Positions 54,246 through 63,321 of a stretch of DNA of 64,000 nt are shown in pieces. Source of the stretch: Rhodoferax potami (GTDB lineage: Bacteria > Pseudomonadota > Gammaproteobacteria > Burkholderiales > Burkholderiaceae_C); assembly GCF_032193765.1 (NCBI RefSeq), contig NZ_JAVBIJ010000001.1, positions 3,720,001-3,784,000 on the forward strand. Direction: 5' to 3'. A program made the position numbers and the translations under genes. Numbering within the stretch: the first letter of the stretch is position 1; each line of letters begins with the position of its first letter. The notes under the pieces were generated by a model that had not been told where the DNA came from, ran no database searches, and saw nothing but the letters and a program-made list of their open reading frames with translations.

Positions 54246-55823
54246 ATGTCTTCTCCACTCACGATCCGCGCCCAACTCAGTCTGGCCTTTGGACTGATGA
54301 TCGGCTTTTTGATGCTGGTGTCGTGGATGGGCTACCGCTCGACGGATGCAATGCATGCCGACATGTCCAGCTTTGTGAAGGGGGTCAACGCCCGCTCCAC
54401 CCTCGCAGAAGAGCTGCAAGCCGCGGTGTTCAAGCGCGCGGTGCACGCCAGAAACCTGGTCAATGCGGCCAACGAGTCTGACAAGCAACAAGAGTTCACC
54501 CTCGTGGTGGCTGCCAACAAGCAAGTAGTGGCCAAGCTGGCCGCCCTGACCACGCGGATGCAGGATGCTGATGAGACCGCACGCGGGCGCGCCTTGGTCG
54601 CAGAGATTGCCAAAGTGGAGGCCCAATACGAGCCGGTGGCCTTGGCCGTAGTCGACATGGCGATGAAAGGGCAGCGCGATCAAGCCATACAAAAAATCAA
54701 TGTCGAATGCCGCCCGTTGCTGGTGGCCTTGGTGAGCAAGGCGGAGGAATACGCGGCCTATGCGACCGAGCGCTCGCAAATGATGGTGACCGAAGCGGAG
54801 GCCTCTTTCCACCGCAACCTGCAATTGCTGGCGGGTGTTGCCTTGGTAGCGCTGTTGGCTGCGGTGATCATGGCCACGGCCATGATCCGCTACCTGGGTC
54901 GGGCGCTGGGCGCTGAACCTTCTGATTTGCGGGCGACCGCCGAAAGTGTGGCCCATGGCGACCTGACCACGAAAGCACAATTTGCCGGTGCGCCCGAAGG
55001 CAGTGTGCTGGCCTACATGGGAGCAATGCAAGGCAGTCTGGTGGAGATCGTGGGGCGGGTGCGCTCCGCAAGTGACAACCTCGCCACCGGTGTGCAGCAA
55101 ATTGCAACCGGCAGCATGGACCTGAGCCAGCGCACTGAAGAGCAGGCCAGTGCCCTCGAGGAAACCGCAGCCACCATGGAAGAGCTCAACGGCGCTGCAC
55201 GCAAGAGCGCCGAAGGCGCCCAGGCCGCAAATGAACTCGCCAGCAACGCCAGCGCGGTGGCGCAGCGGGGTGGTGCCCAGGTGGAGCAGGTGGTGGACAC
55301 GATGCAAGGCATCAGCGCGAGCTCACGGCGTATTGGTGAAATCACCAGCGTGATCGATGGCATTGCCTTCCAGACCAATATCCTGGCCCTGAATGCCGCA
55401 GTGGAAGCCGCTCGCGCCGGCGAGCAGGGCCGCGGGTTTGCAGTGGTGGCAAGTGAAGTGCGCCACCTCGCCCAGCGCAGCGCCGAGGCGGCCAAAGAGA
55501 TCAAGCAGCTGATCCAGGACAGCGTGGTGCAGGTGAACTCCGGAACCAACCTGGTCACCGAGGCCGGCGCCACCATGCGCGATGTGGTGGAGGTGGTGCA
55601 GCGGGTCGGCCATATGGTGGAAGAAATCAGCCACGCCAGCGCGGAGCAGGAGCGTGCGATTGCCCAGATCGGCGAGGCCGTCACCCAGCTGGACCAGACG
55701 ACCCAGCAAAACGCAGCCTTGGTGGAAGAGAGCGCCGCAGCGTCTCAGAACCTGGAAACCCAAACCCGGGCGCTGGTCCAGACCGTGTCTATCTTCAAGC
55801 TGGATGGGCAGCTGGCAGTGTAA
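54246..55823 (+). CDS. Methyl-accepting chemotaxis protein
   Basis: 525 aa. TM1 about residues 8-30, a four-helix-bundle periplasmic sensor to about 190, TM2 (LLAGVALVALLAAVIMATAM), HAMP, and a cytoplasmic signalling domain whose hairpin tip reads GIAFQTNILALNAAVEAARA and GRGFAVVASEVRHLAQRS (CheA/CheW binding). Methylation-helix glutamines and glutamates are present (SQRTEEQASALEETAA). The C-terminus lacks the NWETF pentapeptide, so no CheR tether. Ligand unknown. Confidence 0.93.
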   Translation: MSSPLTIRAQLSLAFGLMIGFLMLVSWMGYRSTDAMHADMSSFVKGVNARSTLAEELQAAVFKRAVHARNLVNAANESDKQQEFTLVVAANKQVVAKLAALTTRMQDADETARGRALVAEIAKVEAQYEPVALAVVDMAMKGQRDQAIQKINVECRPLLVALVSKAEEYAAYATERSQMMVTEAEASFHRNLQLLAGVALVALLAAVIMATAMIRYLGRALGAEPSDLRATAESVAHGDLTTKAQFAGAPEGSVLAYMGAMQGSLVEIVGRVRSASDNLATGVQQIATGSMDLSQRTEEQASALEETAATMEELNGAARKSAEGAQAANELASNASAVAQRGGAQVEQVVDTMQGISASSRRIGEITSVIDGIAFQTNILALNAAVEAARAGEQGRGFAVVASEVRHLAQRSAEAAKEIKQLIQDSVVQVNSGTNLVTEAGATMRDVVEVVQRVGHMVEEISHASAEQERAIAQIGEAVTQLDQTTQQNAALVEESAAASQNLETQTRALVQTVSIFKLDGQLAV

Positions 55824-55824
55824 T

Positions 55825-55852
55825 TGCTATGAATTTAGTAGCTGGTGGCGCA
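55825..55852. repeat. Dispersed palindromic repeat, copy K
   Basis: TGCTATGAATTTAGTAGCTG then GTGGCGCA, in the gap between the convergent chemoreceptor and HDOD genes; GAGCCGGCTC palindrome lies further on and may help terminate both transcripts. Confidence 0.6.
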
Positions 55853-55905
55853 TATAAAACGAGCGCTAGAGGCTGATTTGGCTCTAAAAATGAGCCGGCT
55901 CGTGG

Positions 55906-57126
55906 CTAGTGCTGCGCCAGTGCCCGCAAGAGTGCGCGGTTCACCTCGTCGGCCGGTATCTGGTGGGCGCGGCAGACCTCGCGGATGACCTTGGTGTTGC
56001 GGCCCTCCAGGGCAGCTGCGACTTCCAGCCACGGCGCGTAAGGGCCAGTCTGGCCCACCACCGCAGATGCGACCCGCCCCGGCAGGGGCAAGCGGTGCAG
56101 TGCTGCGCCCAGGTTTTCGCCCAGCAGCACATCGACCTGCGAAAACACACCGCACAAAAATACTTCCCGGCGCAGCTCGTCTTCAACACCGGCGTCCGCC
56201 AGGTGCTCCATGATGCGGGCGCGCAGCACCATGTTGTGGCGGATGGGGTCGATGTTGCTGTCGGCGCTGGCATGGGGCAGGTGCTCCATCAGCCAGGCCC
56301 GCAAGCGGCTGTAGCCGAGGGTCATCAAGGCTTGGCGCAGGCTGCCGATTTCGTTGCGCAGGCCCAAGGCGGCCGAGTTCGCAAAGCGCATGAAGCGGTA
56401 GCAGAGCAAAGGCTCGCGGCCCATGGCGTGTTCCAGGGCGTCGAGGGATTCGTCCGCATCGATCGCCTTGACCAGGTCCAGCAGCGCCTGGCGGGCGGGC
56501 TGGATCTGGCGGTAGCGGTAGGCGTATAGCACCTCTTCTGCCGGCCAGCCGGACACCGCGCGCACATGCTGCTGGTCGAGCGCATGCTCCACCAGAGCTT
56601 GGCTGGCCAGCAATTCATACAGTTGCCCGCTTTGCACCGGGCTCTCTGGCGGGCGCGACGCAGCGCTGCTGCCGTCCTGGCTGCGTTGCAGGGCTGCCCG
56701 CAGTGCACCCAGCGCTTGGGCTGGAGTGAGCGAAAGCATGGTGGAGTGAAACCACTGCGCCATGTCGGCCTGCGGGCGCTCGCCCGGCTCGCCGCACCAC
56801 ACCAGCTTGACGCCACGTTGCTGTGCTTTGCGCACGCGGCCGGCCAACAGGGCGTCGTTGAGCCAGTGCTCGGGCACTTCGACCCAGATGTTGGGCGCGC
56901 TGCTGTGGTCCAGCAAGTCGGCCAGCAGACTAGGGGTGCGCGCATGGAGCAGGCAAATCTCGCGGGATGCCGGCCAGAGCTCTTGGAGGGACTCGATCAG
57001 GTGGGTGGCATCGACCGCGCTGCTGCTGTCCGGGTCCAGCCAGAGCCGCACGCCCATGCGCTTGCGCCATTGGTCCCACAGGGCTTCGTACCCGATGGTG
57101 ATGCTGCCAAGGACCGAGCTGCTCAT
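55906..57126 (-). CDS. HDOD-domain protein with degenerate EAL-like N-terminus
   Basis: 406 aa. The first about 190 residues show EAL-type secondary features (TIGYEALWDQWRKRMGVRLW) but lack the catalytic EAL and DFG-like residues. The HDOD domain follows (about 195-390): LVKAIDADESLDALEHAM, CYRFMRFANSAALG, LMTLGYSRLRAWLMEHL. Two-domain EAL/HDOD proteins (YuxH-like) act as signalling or motility adaptors. ATG 57126 lies four bases after the flgL stop, so it is coupled to the flagellar operon. Confidence 0.82.
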   Translation of the reverse strand: MSSSVLGSITIGYEALWDQWRKRMGVRLWLDPDSSSAVDATHLIESLQELWPASREICLLHARTPSLLADLLDHSSAPNIWVEVPEHWLNDALLAGRVRKAQQRGVKLVWCGEPGERPQADMAQWFHSTMLSLTPAQALGALRAALQRSQDGSSAASRPPESPVQSGQLYELLASQALVEHALDQQHVRAVSGWPAEEVLYAYRYRQIQPARQALLDLVKAIDADESLDALEHAMGREPLLCYRFMRFANSAALGLRNEIGSLRQALMTLGYSRLRAWLMEHLPHASADSNIDPIRHNMVLRARIMEHLADAGVEDELRREVFLCGVFSQVDVLLGENLGAALHRLPLPGRVASAVVGQTGPYAPWLEVAAALEGRNTKVIREVCRAHQIPADEVNRALLRALAQH

Positions 57127-57130
57127 GGCC

Positions 57131-58426
57131 TTAGCTGATGAAGTTGAACAGCGAGAGCTTTTGCACTTGCGCGTACGACTGCAAGGCGGCCTGGTAGCCG
57201 GTTTGCTGGTTCTGGAAGTCGGCAATGCCTTTGATCATGTCGAGGTCTTCCGCGCGTGAGCGGTCGGCTTCGAGCTGGATGCTCTTGCTCTCCTGGTTCG
57301 AGGTAATGCGGTCAGCCCGGTTCAGCAAGTCGCCTGCCTGGCCCCGGATGGCGGACACCCGGTTCATGCCGATATCCAGGTTGTAGATTGCCTGGCCAAC
57401 GGCCTGGGTGGCGGCATTCGAGTTGGCGGCACCGCCGATGTCGCGGATGGCGTCGTCCATGACGCTGAAGATGCTGGGGTTCGGGTCGACCTTGATCACA
57501 TCACCGGCGGCAGGTGTACCTGTGATGGTTAGCGACAGGCCGGGCATGCCGTTGATTGCAGGCGCCTGGTTCACGGAGACCGGTTTGCCGGTGGGGTAGT
57601 CGGGCACGGTGAAGGGGCCCACCTGATAGGGCGGGCCGGGGAAGGTGGGCAGGTCTCCGGTGGCCGGAATCTCTTCCACGGTGTAGCTGATGGAGCTGGT
57701 TCCGGCAGTGGCACCGGCGGTCACCGGGCCAAAGGTGATCTTGTAGCTGGCGCGGCTGACCAGGCTGGAGTCGGTCACGGTCACATTGCTGGTGGTGAGT
57801 GCCCGGTCGCTGGGGATGGTGCTGGTGCTGACGTTGTAGACACCATCGCGCGAGGTCCGGTGCATGAACGCGCTCTCGCCATCCAGGGTGCTCACGATGG
57901 CGGTGTTACTGGTGGATGCTTGGCCTGCTAACCCGTTGTAGGTGTAGTCCGGTGCCGTGGCGCTGGGGCCGGTGAACGGCTCCGCTGCACTGGCCAATGC
58001 GCCAAACAGCGGTTGACCATTGGTGTCCTTGCGATTGGCGTAACCCAGAATCTGCTCACGCAGTCCTTGCAATTGGTTGGCAATCGTTTTCCGGTCTGCC
58101 GGGGTTTGGCTGCCATTGCCCGCACTGACCACCAGTTCGCGGAACTGTTGGATGGCATCCACCACATCGCCCAGGGTGCTTTCGGCGTTGGCAATCGTGT
58201 TGCGCTGGGATTCGAGGGCGCGTTGGTCGGTCGCAATGCGGGCCAGGCGGGTAAGGGCGCGTTCGGCTTGGGCGGCGCCGGTCGGATCGTCGCTGGCGCG
58301 CACCACCTTTTTGCCGGAGGTGAGGTTTTCCTGCAGGTTCGACAAAGCGGTTTGCCGCTTGGCGAGGTTGCTGATCGCGTTGTCGTAGGTGTTGGCAGAG
58401 GCGAGGCGGGAGAGGTTGACGGCCAT
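57131..58426 (-). CDS. flgL: Flagellar hook-associated protein 3
   Basis: 431 aa secreted through the flagellar export system. The N-terminal flagellin-like coil is YDNAISNLAKRQTALSNLQ and LTSGKKVVRASDDPTGA; the C-terminal coil is LEADRSRAEDLDMIKGIAD. It joins the hook-filament junction with FlgK. The middle domain is longer and more Thr/Pro-rich than in enteric FlgL. Confidence 0.95.
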   Translation of the reverse strand: MAVNLSRLASANTYDNAISNLAKRQTALSNLQENLTSGKKVVRASDDPTGAAQAERALTRLARIATDQRALESQRNTIANAESTLGDVVDAIQQFRELVVSAGNGSQTPADRKTIANQLQGLREQILGYANRKDTNGQPLFGALASAAEPFTGPSATAPDYTYNGLAGQASTSNTAIVSTLDGESAFMHRTSRDGVYNVSTSTIPSDRALTTSNVTVTDSSLVSRASYKITFGPVTAGATAGTSSISYTVEEIPATGDLPTFPGPPYQVGPFTVPDYPTGKPVSVNQAPAINGMPGLSLTITGTPAAGDVIKVDPNPSIFSVMDDAIRDIGGAANSNAATQAVGQAIYNLDIGMNRVSAIRGQAGDLLNRADRITSNQESKSIQLEADRSRAEDLDMIKGIADFQNQQTGYQAALQSYAQVQKLSLFNFIS

Positions 58427-58445
58427 GCTGTGACTCCTTCAGGCC

Positions 58446-60431
58446 TTAACGGCCTAGGCCCTGGATCAGGGTGTCGAATATGTTTTGTGCGATCTGGATC
58501 ATCTTGGCAGAGGCCTGGTAGGCCTGCTGGTATTGGATGAGTTTGGCGGCCTCTTCGTCAAGGTTGACGCCGGAGACCGCGCTGCGGTCCTGCTCCAGAT
58601 TGGCGGCAATCGTGCTCGATACCGTAGCGGAGTAGCCGGCACTCTGGGTGCGGATGCCGATCTGCGATATCGCGCTGGCATAGCCGTCGGTCATGACCGA
58701 GCCATCGAACATGGCTTTGTCGCGCAGGTTCATCATGGCCGTGGCGTTGCCGCCGTTGAGCTTGAGGTCGAGCTTGAAGGCCGGGTCCTTGATGTCCACC
58801 ACTTTGAAGGTATCCCCTGTCTTTGGTGTGCCTGTGAGTTTCAGGCTCCAGTTTGCGAGAGGGTCCACCGCCGTGATGGGGGTGTTCGGGTCGAACGGGT
58901 AGCTGGTGGTGTTGGCGACCGGCACTTCGTCGCTCCGGGTGTAAGTGACGGCGTTCGTGGTGACATTCACGGCAAAAGTGAGCGTGACGGGCGAATGGGG
59001 CGTGGCCGATTGGTTGTTGGTGAGCGCATTCAAAGAGACAAGTTGCAAACTGCCCTTGTTGACGGTGCCCATGGCGCCGGCAATCGGACTGGCCACCGCC
59101 AGTTGGCGCGGGGTGGAGAATACGCGGGCAACATTGTCTGCCGATGTAGCGAATGGTTTGATTAAAAAGCGATCGCCGACATTGGCAGCGCCAGAAGCCA
59201 GGTTGATGTTGAGTCCATCTACGCTGGCCAGCGCGGGCGCGGTGGCCGGTGGAGTCTGCGGGAAGGTAATTACTTTGCCATCGGATTTGCGGGTAATGTT
59301 GCCGGAGGTGGCCGAGTTGAAATTCACCTCGTAATCGGATGCCGCGAACTGCGTGGAATCTTTAATAGAGAGGCTGAGGGCTGCAGTTCCCGTATTCAGG
59401 GTGGCGGGAGCTGTGGGTTTGCTGATGTTGGCCGTGGTGTTGATATCAATGCGGGTGAACAAGTCTCCGCCTGCCTTGCCATCCAGGTCAAGCCCGAGTG
59501 CATGTTGCTCGTTCATTTGAGTGGTAATCGCCAAGGTGAGACGTCCGAGCAGGTTGCGCCCCTCCACCAAATCATTGTTTTGAAAACGCAACAATCCCGA
59601 TACCTCACCGCCACCCAACGCGTTTTCGTCCAGCAGGACCTGCCGACCATCGCGGATGATGGAGAGCTTGCTTTTCAGCGTGTCGCCAAAGTCATCGCTA
59701 ACGAGCGACACGGGCGATACGGTGGTTCCGAGTACCAGAGGCTGGCTGCCCGCCAAAAAGATGCCCACGCTGCCGTCGTCTGCGGCGATGGAGGTGGTTT
59801 GCACGAACTGATTGAGTTCGCGCACCAGTTGGTCGCGTCGGTCGAGCAGATCGTTCGGAGGCTGGCCCTTGCCTTGTGCACGTGCGATTTCGTCGTTCAC
59901 ATCGGCAATATTTTTTGCCAGGGTATTGATGTTATTGACCTTCTGACTGATCTCTTGCGATACCCCGGTCTGCAGGTCTTTGATGGCCTGGGCTGCGGCG
60001 CGGAAGCGGCCCGCTGTTTCGTCCACACGGGTGAGTGCCACGGTGCGGGCGGTGAGGTCGGTCGGGGCGCTGGCGACGTCAGAAAACGCGTTCATCATGT
60101 CGCTGACCGCGGCGCCCAAACCGGTGCTGCCGCCTGAGAAGATGTCCTGGAGCTGGTTGAGCTTGTTGGAGCGGGCGACATCCGCGTTTTGGGTGGCACT
60201 GGCCAATGTGGCTTGGCGGGTCAGGAAAGCGCTGAAGTTGCGTTGGATGGTTTGCACATCCACGCCTTTGCCGATGTAGCCACCTCCGGTGAACTGCCCC
60301 TCCACCGCGGTGAGCACCACGCTTTGGCGCGAATAGCCGGGCGTGTTGACGTTGGCGATGTTGTTGCCGGCAGTCTGCAGGGCGATCTGATTGGCCTGCA
60401 GAGCCCGGGTGCCGATATTGAGGACGCTCAT
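58446..60431 (-). CDS. flgK: Flagellar hook-associated protein 1
   Basis: 661 aa. N-terminal rod/hook-type motif NIGTRALQANQIALQTAGNN and NVNTPGYSRQSV; C-terminal helical end QYQQAYQASAKMIQIAQNIF. It forms the first junction zone between hook and filament. 18 bases separate flgJ from flgK. Confidence 0.96.
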   Translation of the reverse strand: MSVLNIGTRALQANQIALQTAGNNIANVNTPGYSRQSVVLTAVEGQFTGGGYIGKGVDVQTIQRNFSAFLTRQATLASATQNADVARSNKLNQLQDIFSGGSTGLGAAVSDMMNAFSDVASAPTDLTARTVALTRVDETAGRFRAAAQAIKDLQTGVSQEISQKVNNINTLAKNIADVNDEIARAQGKGQPPNDLLDRRDQLVRELNQFVQTTSIAADDGSVGIFLAGSQPLVLGTTVSPVSLVSDDFGDTLKSKLSIIRDGRQVLLDENALGGGEVSGLLRFQNNDLVEGRNLLGRLTLAITTQMNEQHALGLDLDGKAGGDLFTRIDINTTANISKPTAPATLNTGTAALSLSIKDSTQFAASDYEVNFNSATSGNITRKSDGKVITFPQTPPATAPALASVDGLNINLASGAANVGDRFLIKPFATSADNVARVFSTPRQLAVASPIAGAMGTVNKGSLQLVSLNALTNNQSATPHSPVTLTFAVNVTTNAVTYTRSDEVPVANTTSYPFDPNTPITAVDPLANWSLKLTGTPKTGDTFKVVDIKDPAFKLDLKLNGGNATAMMNLRDKAMFDGSVMTDGYASAISQIGIRTQSAGYSATVSSTIAANLEQDRSAVSGVNLDEEAAKLIQYQQAYQASAKMIQIAQNIFDTLIQGLGR

Positions 60432-60449
60432 AGTCTGTCGCTGGCTCGA

Positions 60450-61409
60450 TTACGCCTGCACTTGCGCGCGGCGCAGATGCAAGGTGGTGTTGATGGCGCG
60501 GCTCAGTTTGGCTGCGTACTCGGGGTCGGTGGCGTAGCCGGCTTTTTGCAGGCCGGTGGCAAAGGCCGTGACGGACTGGGTTTGCTGGCGTGCCTTGGCA
60601 TAGCGCGGGCTGTCTGAAATCAGGCGGGCGTAGTCTTTGAAAGAGTCTTCAAAAGAGTCGTAGGCGCGGAATTTGGCGATCTTCTTTTGCGCGACGCCAT
60701 TCACATACTCGGTGGTTGTGATTTCGGCGACTTTGCCGGTCCAGCTGGATCCGGCCTTGATGCCGAACAGATTGAAGGAGTTGCTGCCGTCTTTGTTCTT
60801 GATCTGGTGCTTGCCCCAGCCTGTTTCGTGGCCCGCCTGGCCGAGCATGAAGCTGGCTGGAATGCCGGTGGCCTTTTCGATTTTGTTGGCAGCGTCGGTG
60901 TGCTTGGACACGAAATCCGCCTGGGTGCTGGTAGGCGCCTTTTTAGGGGCGACCGGCGTCAGTGCCATATCGGATGCGGTGAGTTTGCCAACGCTGCTTT
61001 TCGGGGTCAGTGTGTCGGGTGCCTTGACGGGCTGCAGGCTGCTGCTGTTAGCCATACCGACGGTGGAGCCGGGCATTTCCACACCCATCTGGCGGCTGAG
61101 CTGCTGGGCAATCAGGTCGGATAGGCCGCCGGGCTGGCCGGACATGCTGACCGACATTTGCTGGTCGAACAGGTCGGTGCCAAGGTCACTGCCGGCGTTG
61201 TCCAGCATGCCGGATTTCATGGTCGCTTCGCGCATGCTTTTGAGGAGCTCGCGCATGAACAGCGACTCGAACTGTTTGGCGGTTTCGCGGATGGTGTCCG
61301 GCGTGGCTTTGTCGGCACCGGCTTTGAGGGCGCTCAGGGAGCGGGCATCAGCGACCAGGTCTTGGGCGCTGGATATCGGCGTGGAGCCGAGGGCAGAACC
61401 GTAGCTCAT
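60450..61409 (-). CDS. flgJ: Flagellar rod assembly protein/muramidase FlgJ
   Basis: 319 aa, two-domain form. N-terminal rod-cap domain (about 1-120): TAKQFESLFMRELLKSMREA. C-terminal glucosaminidase-like domain: FMLGQAGHETGWGK holds the catalytic Glu, with FNLFGIKAG and FEDSFKDYARLI typical of the FlgJ type that cuts peptidoglycan for rod passage. The start is one base beyond the flgI stop. Confidence 0.95.
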   Translation of the reverse strand: MSYGSALGSTPISSAQDLVADARSLSALKAGADKATPDTIRETAKQFESLFMRELLKSMREATMKSGMLDNAGSDLGTDLFDQQMSVSMSGQPGGLSDLIAQQLSRQMGVEMPGSTVGMANSSSLQPVKAPDTLTPKSSVGKLTASDMALTPVAPKKAPTSTQADFVSKHTDAANKIEKATGIPASFMLGQAGHETGWGKHQIKNKDGSNSFNLFGIKAGSSWTGKVAEITTTEYVNGVAQKKIAKFRAYDSFEDSFKDYARLISDSPRYAKARQQTQSVTAFATGLQKAGYATDPEYAAKLSRAINTTLHLRRAQVQA

Positions 61410-61410
61410 G

Positions 61411-62556
61411 TCAAATCACCTCCAACTCCGCGTTCAAGGCACCGGCCAATTTGATCGCTTGCAAAATGGCCAACAAGTCTTGGGGGGTCGCGCCCAGCGA
61501 ATTCAGGGCCTTGACCACATCGGTGAGCTGGGCCGCTTGGGGCAGCTGGATGAGTTTGCCGGCATCTTGCTTGATCTCGATGTTGGCCTTTTCACCGACC
61601 ACGGTCTGTCCGCCCGAGAGCGGGTTGGGCTGACTGATGACGGGGCTGGACGAGACGCTGACCGACAAGTTGCCATGGGCGATCGCACAGGCACCCAGGG
61701 TGACCGCCTGGTTCATGACGATAGAGCCGGTGCGCGAGTTGATGATGATCTTGGCGGCAGCAATCGAGTTGTCAACAGGCAGCTCTTCCATGTCAGCAAT
61801 GAAGCTGACGCGGTCGTTGGGGTTGGTCGGGGCCTTGACCTGCACCGTACGGCCGTCCAGGGCTTGAGCCACGCCGGGGCCGAAACGGGTGTTGACGGCC
61901 TGGGCTACTTTGCGCGCGGTCTGGAAGTCCGACGCGCTCAGGCTCAGGTTGATGGTGGGGCCGTCTTGCAAGCTGGTGGGGACAGAGCGCTCAACTTGCG
62001 CACCATCCGGAATGCGCCCGGCGCTCAAGTGGTTGACCTGCACTTTGCTGCCGCCGGCTGCTGCGCCGGCACCGGCCACGATCAAATTACCTTGTGCCAT
62101 GGCATAGACCTCGCCATCGGCCCCTTTGAGGGGGGTGGCAATCAATGTGCCGCCTTTAAGGGACTTGGCGTTGCCCAGTGAGGAGACATTGATGTCGAGC
62201 AGTTGTCCTGGCCGGGCAAACGCGGGCAGCTGCGCGGTGACCAGTACGGCCGCCACGTTTTTCATTTGCAACTGGTTCTGGGAGGCGGGCGTCAGGGTGA
62301 GACCGAGCTGCTCCATGTAGTTTTTGAGGCCTTGCGTGGTGTAAGGCATCTGGGTGGTTTGGTCACCGGTGCCATCGAGGCCGATGACGAGGCCAAAGCC
62401 CGTCAACTGGTTGCTGCGCACGCCTTCGATGGCGGCGACTTCCTTGATGCGTTTGGCGCCATGGGCCGCAGGGGCTGCGACCATGGCAATTGCCACCAAC
62501 AAGCCGCCCCAGCGCTGTGAGCGGAAGGTGTTCGCTAAGTGGTTCCAGTGTGTCAT
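61411..62556 (-). CDS. flgI: Flagellar P-ring protein
   Basis: 381 aa periplasmic protein with a signal peptide (cleavage near AAHGA). Family blocks: SNQLTGFGLVIGLDGTGDQ near the N-terminus, KNVAAVLVTAQLPAFARPGQ and the C-terminal NSLGATPQDLLAILQAIKLA. It forms the ring around the rod at the peptidoglycan layer. Confidence 0.96.
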   Translation of the reverse strand: MTHWNHLANTFRSQRWGGLLVAIAMVAAPAAHGAKRIKEVAAIEGVRSNQLTGFGLVIGLDGTGDQTTQMPYTTQGLKNYMEQLGLTLTPASQNQLQMKNVAAVLVTAQLPAFARPGQLLDINVSSLGNAKSLKGGTLIATPLKGADGEVYAMAQGNLIVAGAGAAAGGSKVQVNHLSAGRIPDGAQVERSVPTSLQDGPTINLSLSASDFQTARKVAQAVNTRFGPGVAQALDGRTVQVKAPTNPNDRVSFIADMEELPVDNSIAAAKIIINSRTGSIVMNQAVTLGACAIAHGNLSVSVSSSPVISQPNPLSGGQTVVGEKANIEIKQDAGKLIQLPQAAQLTDVVKALNSLGATPQDLLAILQAIKLAGALNAELEVI

Positions 62557-62622
62557 GTGCCGAGTCGGTTAACGGGGCGATCCGACTGGATCTGTTACCC
62601 CTCGGCACTATTCTGGATTTCT

Positions 62623-63312
62623 TTAGAAGGGCTGAAAACTCAAAAAGAACCGTGATAACCAGCCAACTGTTTGCGCTTCACCCTGTGCACCGCGTCCGCG
62701 GGACTCGACGCGCACATTCGCCACCTGGGTGGAGCTGATCACGCTGCCGGGTTGCAGCATCCGTGGGTCGATGGTGCCCGAGAAGCGGAGCACGTCCACA
62801 TTTTGGTTGACGCCGATCTGCTTTTCACCTGTCACGATCAGGTGCCCGTTGGGCAGGGTTTCAATGACGGTGGCGGTGATCGACCCGGCAAAGGTGTTGG
62901 CACTCTCGGTGCCGCCCTTGCCTGAGAAGTTGTTGTTGGTCGCAGCGCCAATGTTGAGTTTGCCCAGGCCCGCCAGTGTTTGATCCGGCAGGGCTGTAAT
63001 GGCGGAGTCGATAGAACTATTGCGGTTGACCGTGGAGGTGGACTTTTGGCTGGCAGTGACGTTTTCGACGATTTGGATCGTGACGTTGTCGCCGACCAGG
63101 CGTGCACGCCGGTCTTCAAAGGCAGGGCGGTAGGCAGCGGTTTGGTAGATGCTGCCGTTGGCCGGTTTGGACGCTACCGACACGATAGGCGCCGCAGGAA
63201 CGCGCGGCTCCACAAAGTCGACGGCGACTTTTTGCGGCAATTGCTGGCAGCCTGCTGCCAGCAAGCCGATGGCCACTGCGGCTGCGATGCGGTGTAGGCG
63301 TCGGTGTGTCAT
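62623..63312 (-). CDS. flgH: Flagellar L-ring protein
   Basis: 229 aa outer-membrane lipoprotein. Lipobox LLAAGC at residues 17-22 ends the signal peptide. Conserved NVTIQIVENVTASQKS and RFSGTIDPRMLQPGSVISS. It forms the outer-membrane bushing for the flagellar rod. It is 66 bases before flgI. Confidence 0.96.
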   Translation of the reverse strand: MTHRRLHRIAAAVAIGLLAAGCQQLPQKVAVDFVEPRVPAAPIVSVASKPANGSIYQTAAYRPAFEDRRARLVGDNVTIQIVENVTASQKSTSTVNRNSSIDSAITALPDQTLAGLGKLNIGAATNNNFSGKGGTESANTFAGSITATVIETLPNGHLIVTGEKQIGVNQNVDVLRFSGTIDPRMLQPGSVISSTQVANVRVESRGRGAQGEAQTVGWLSRFFLSFQPF

Positions 63313-63321
63313 GGTGGGTCC

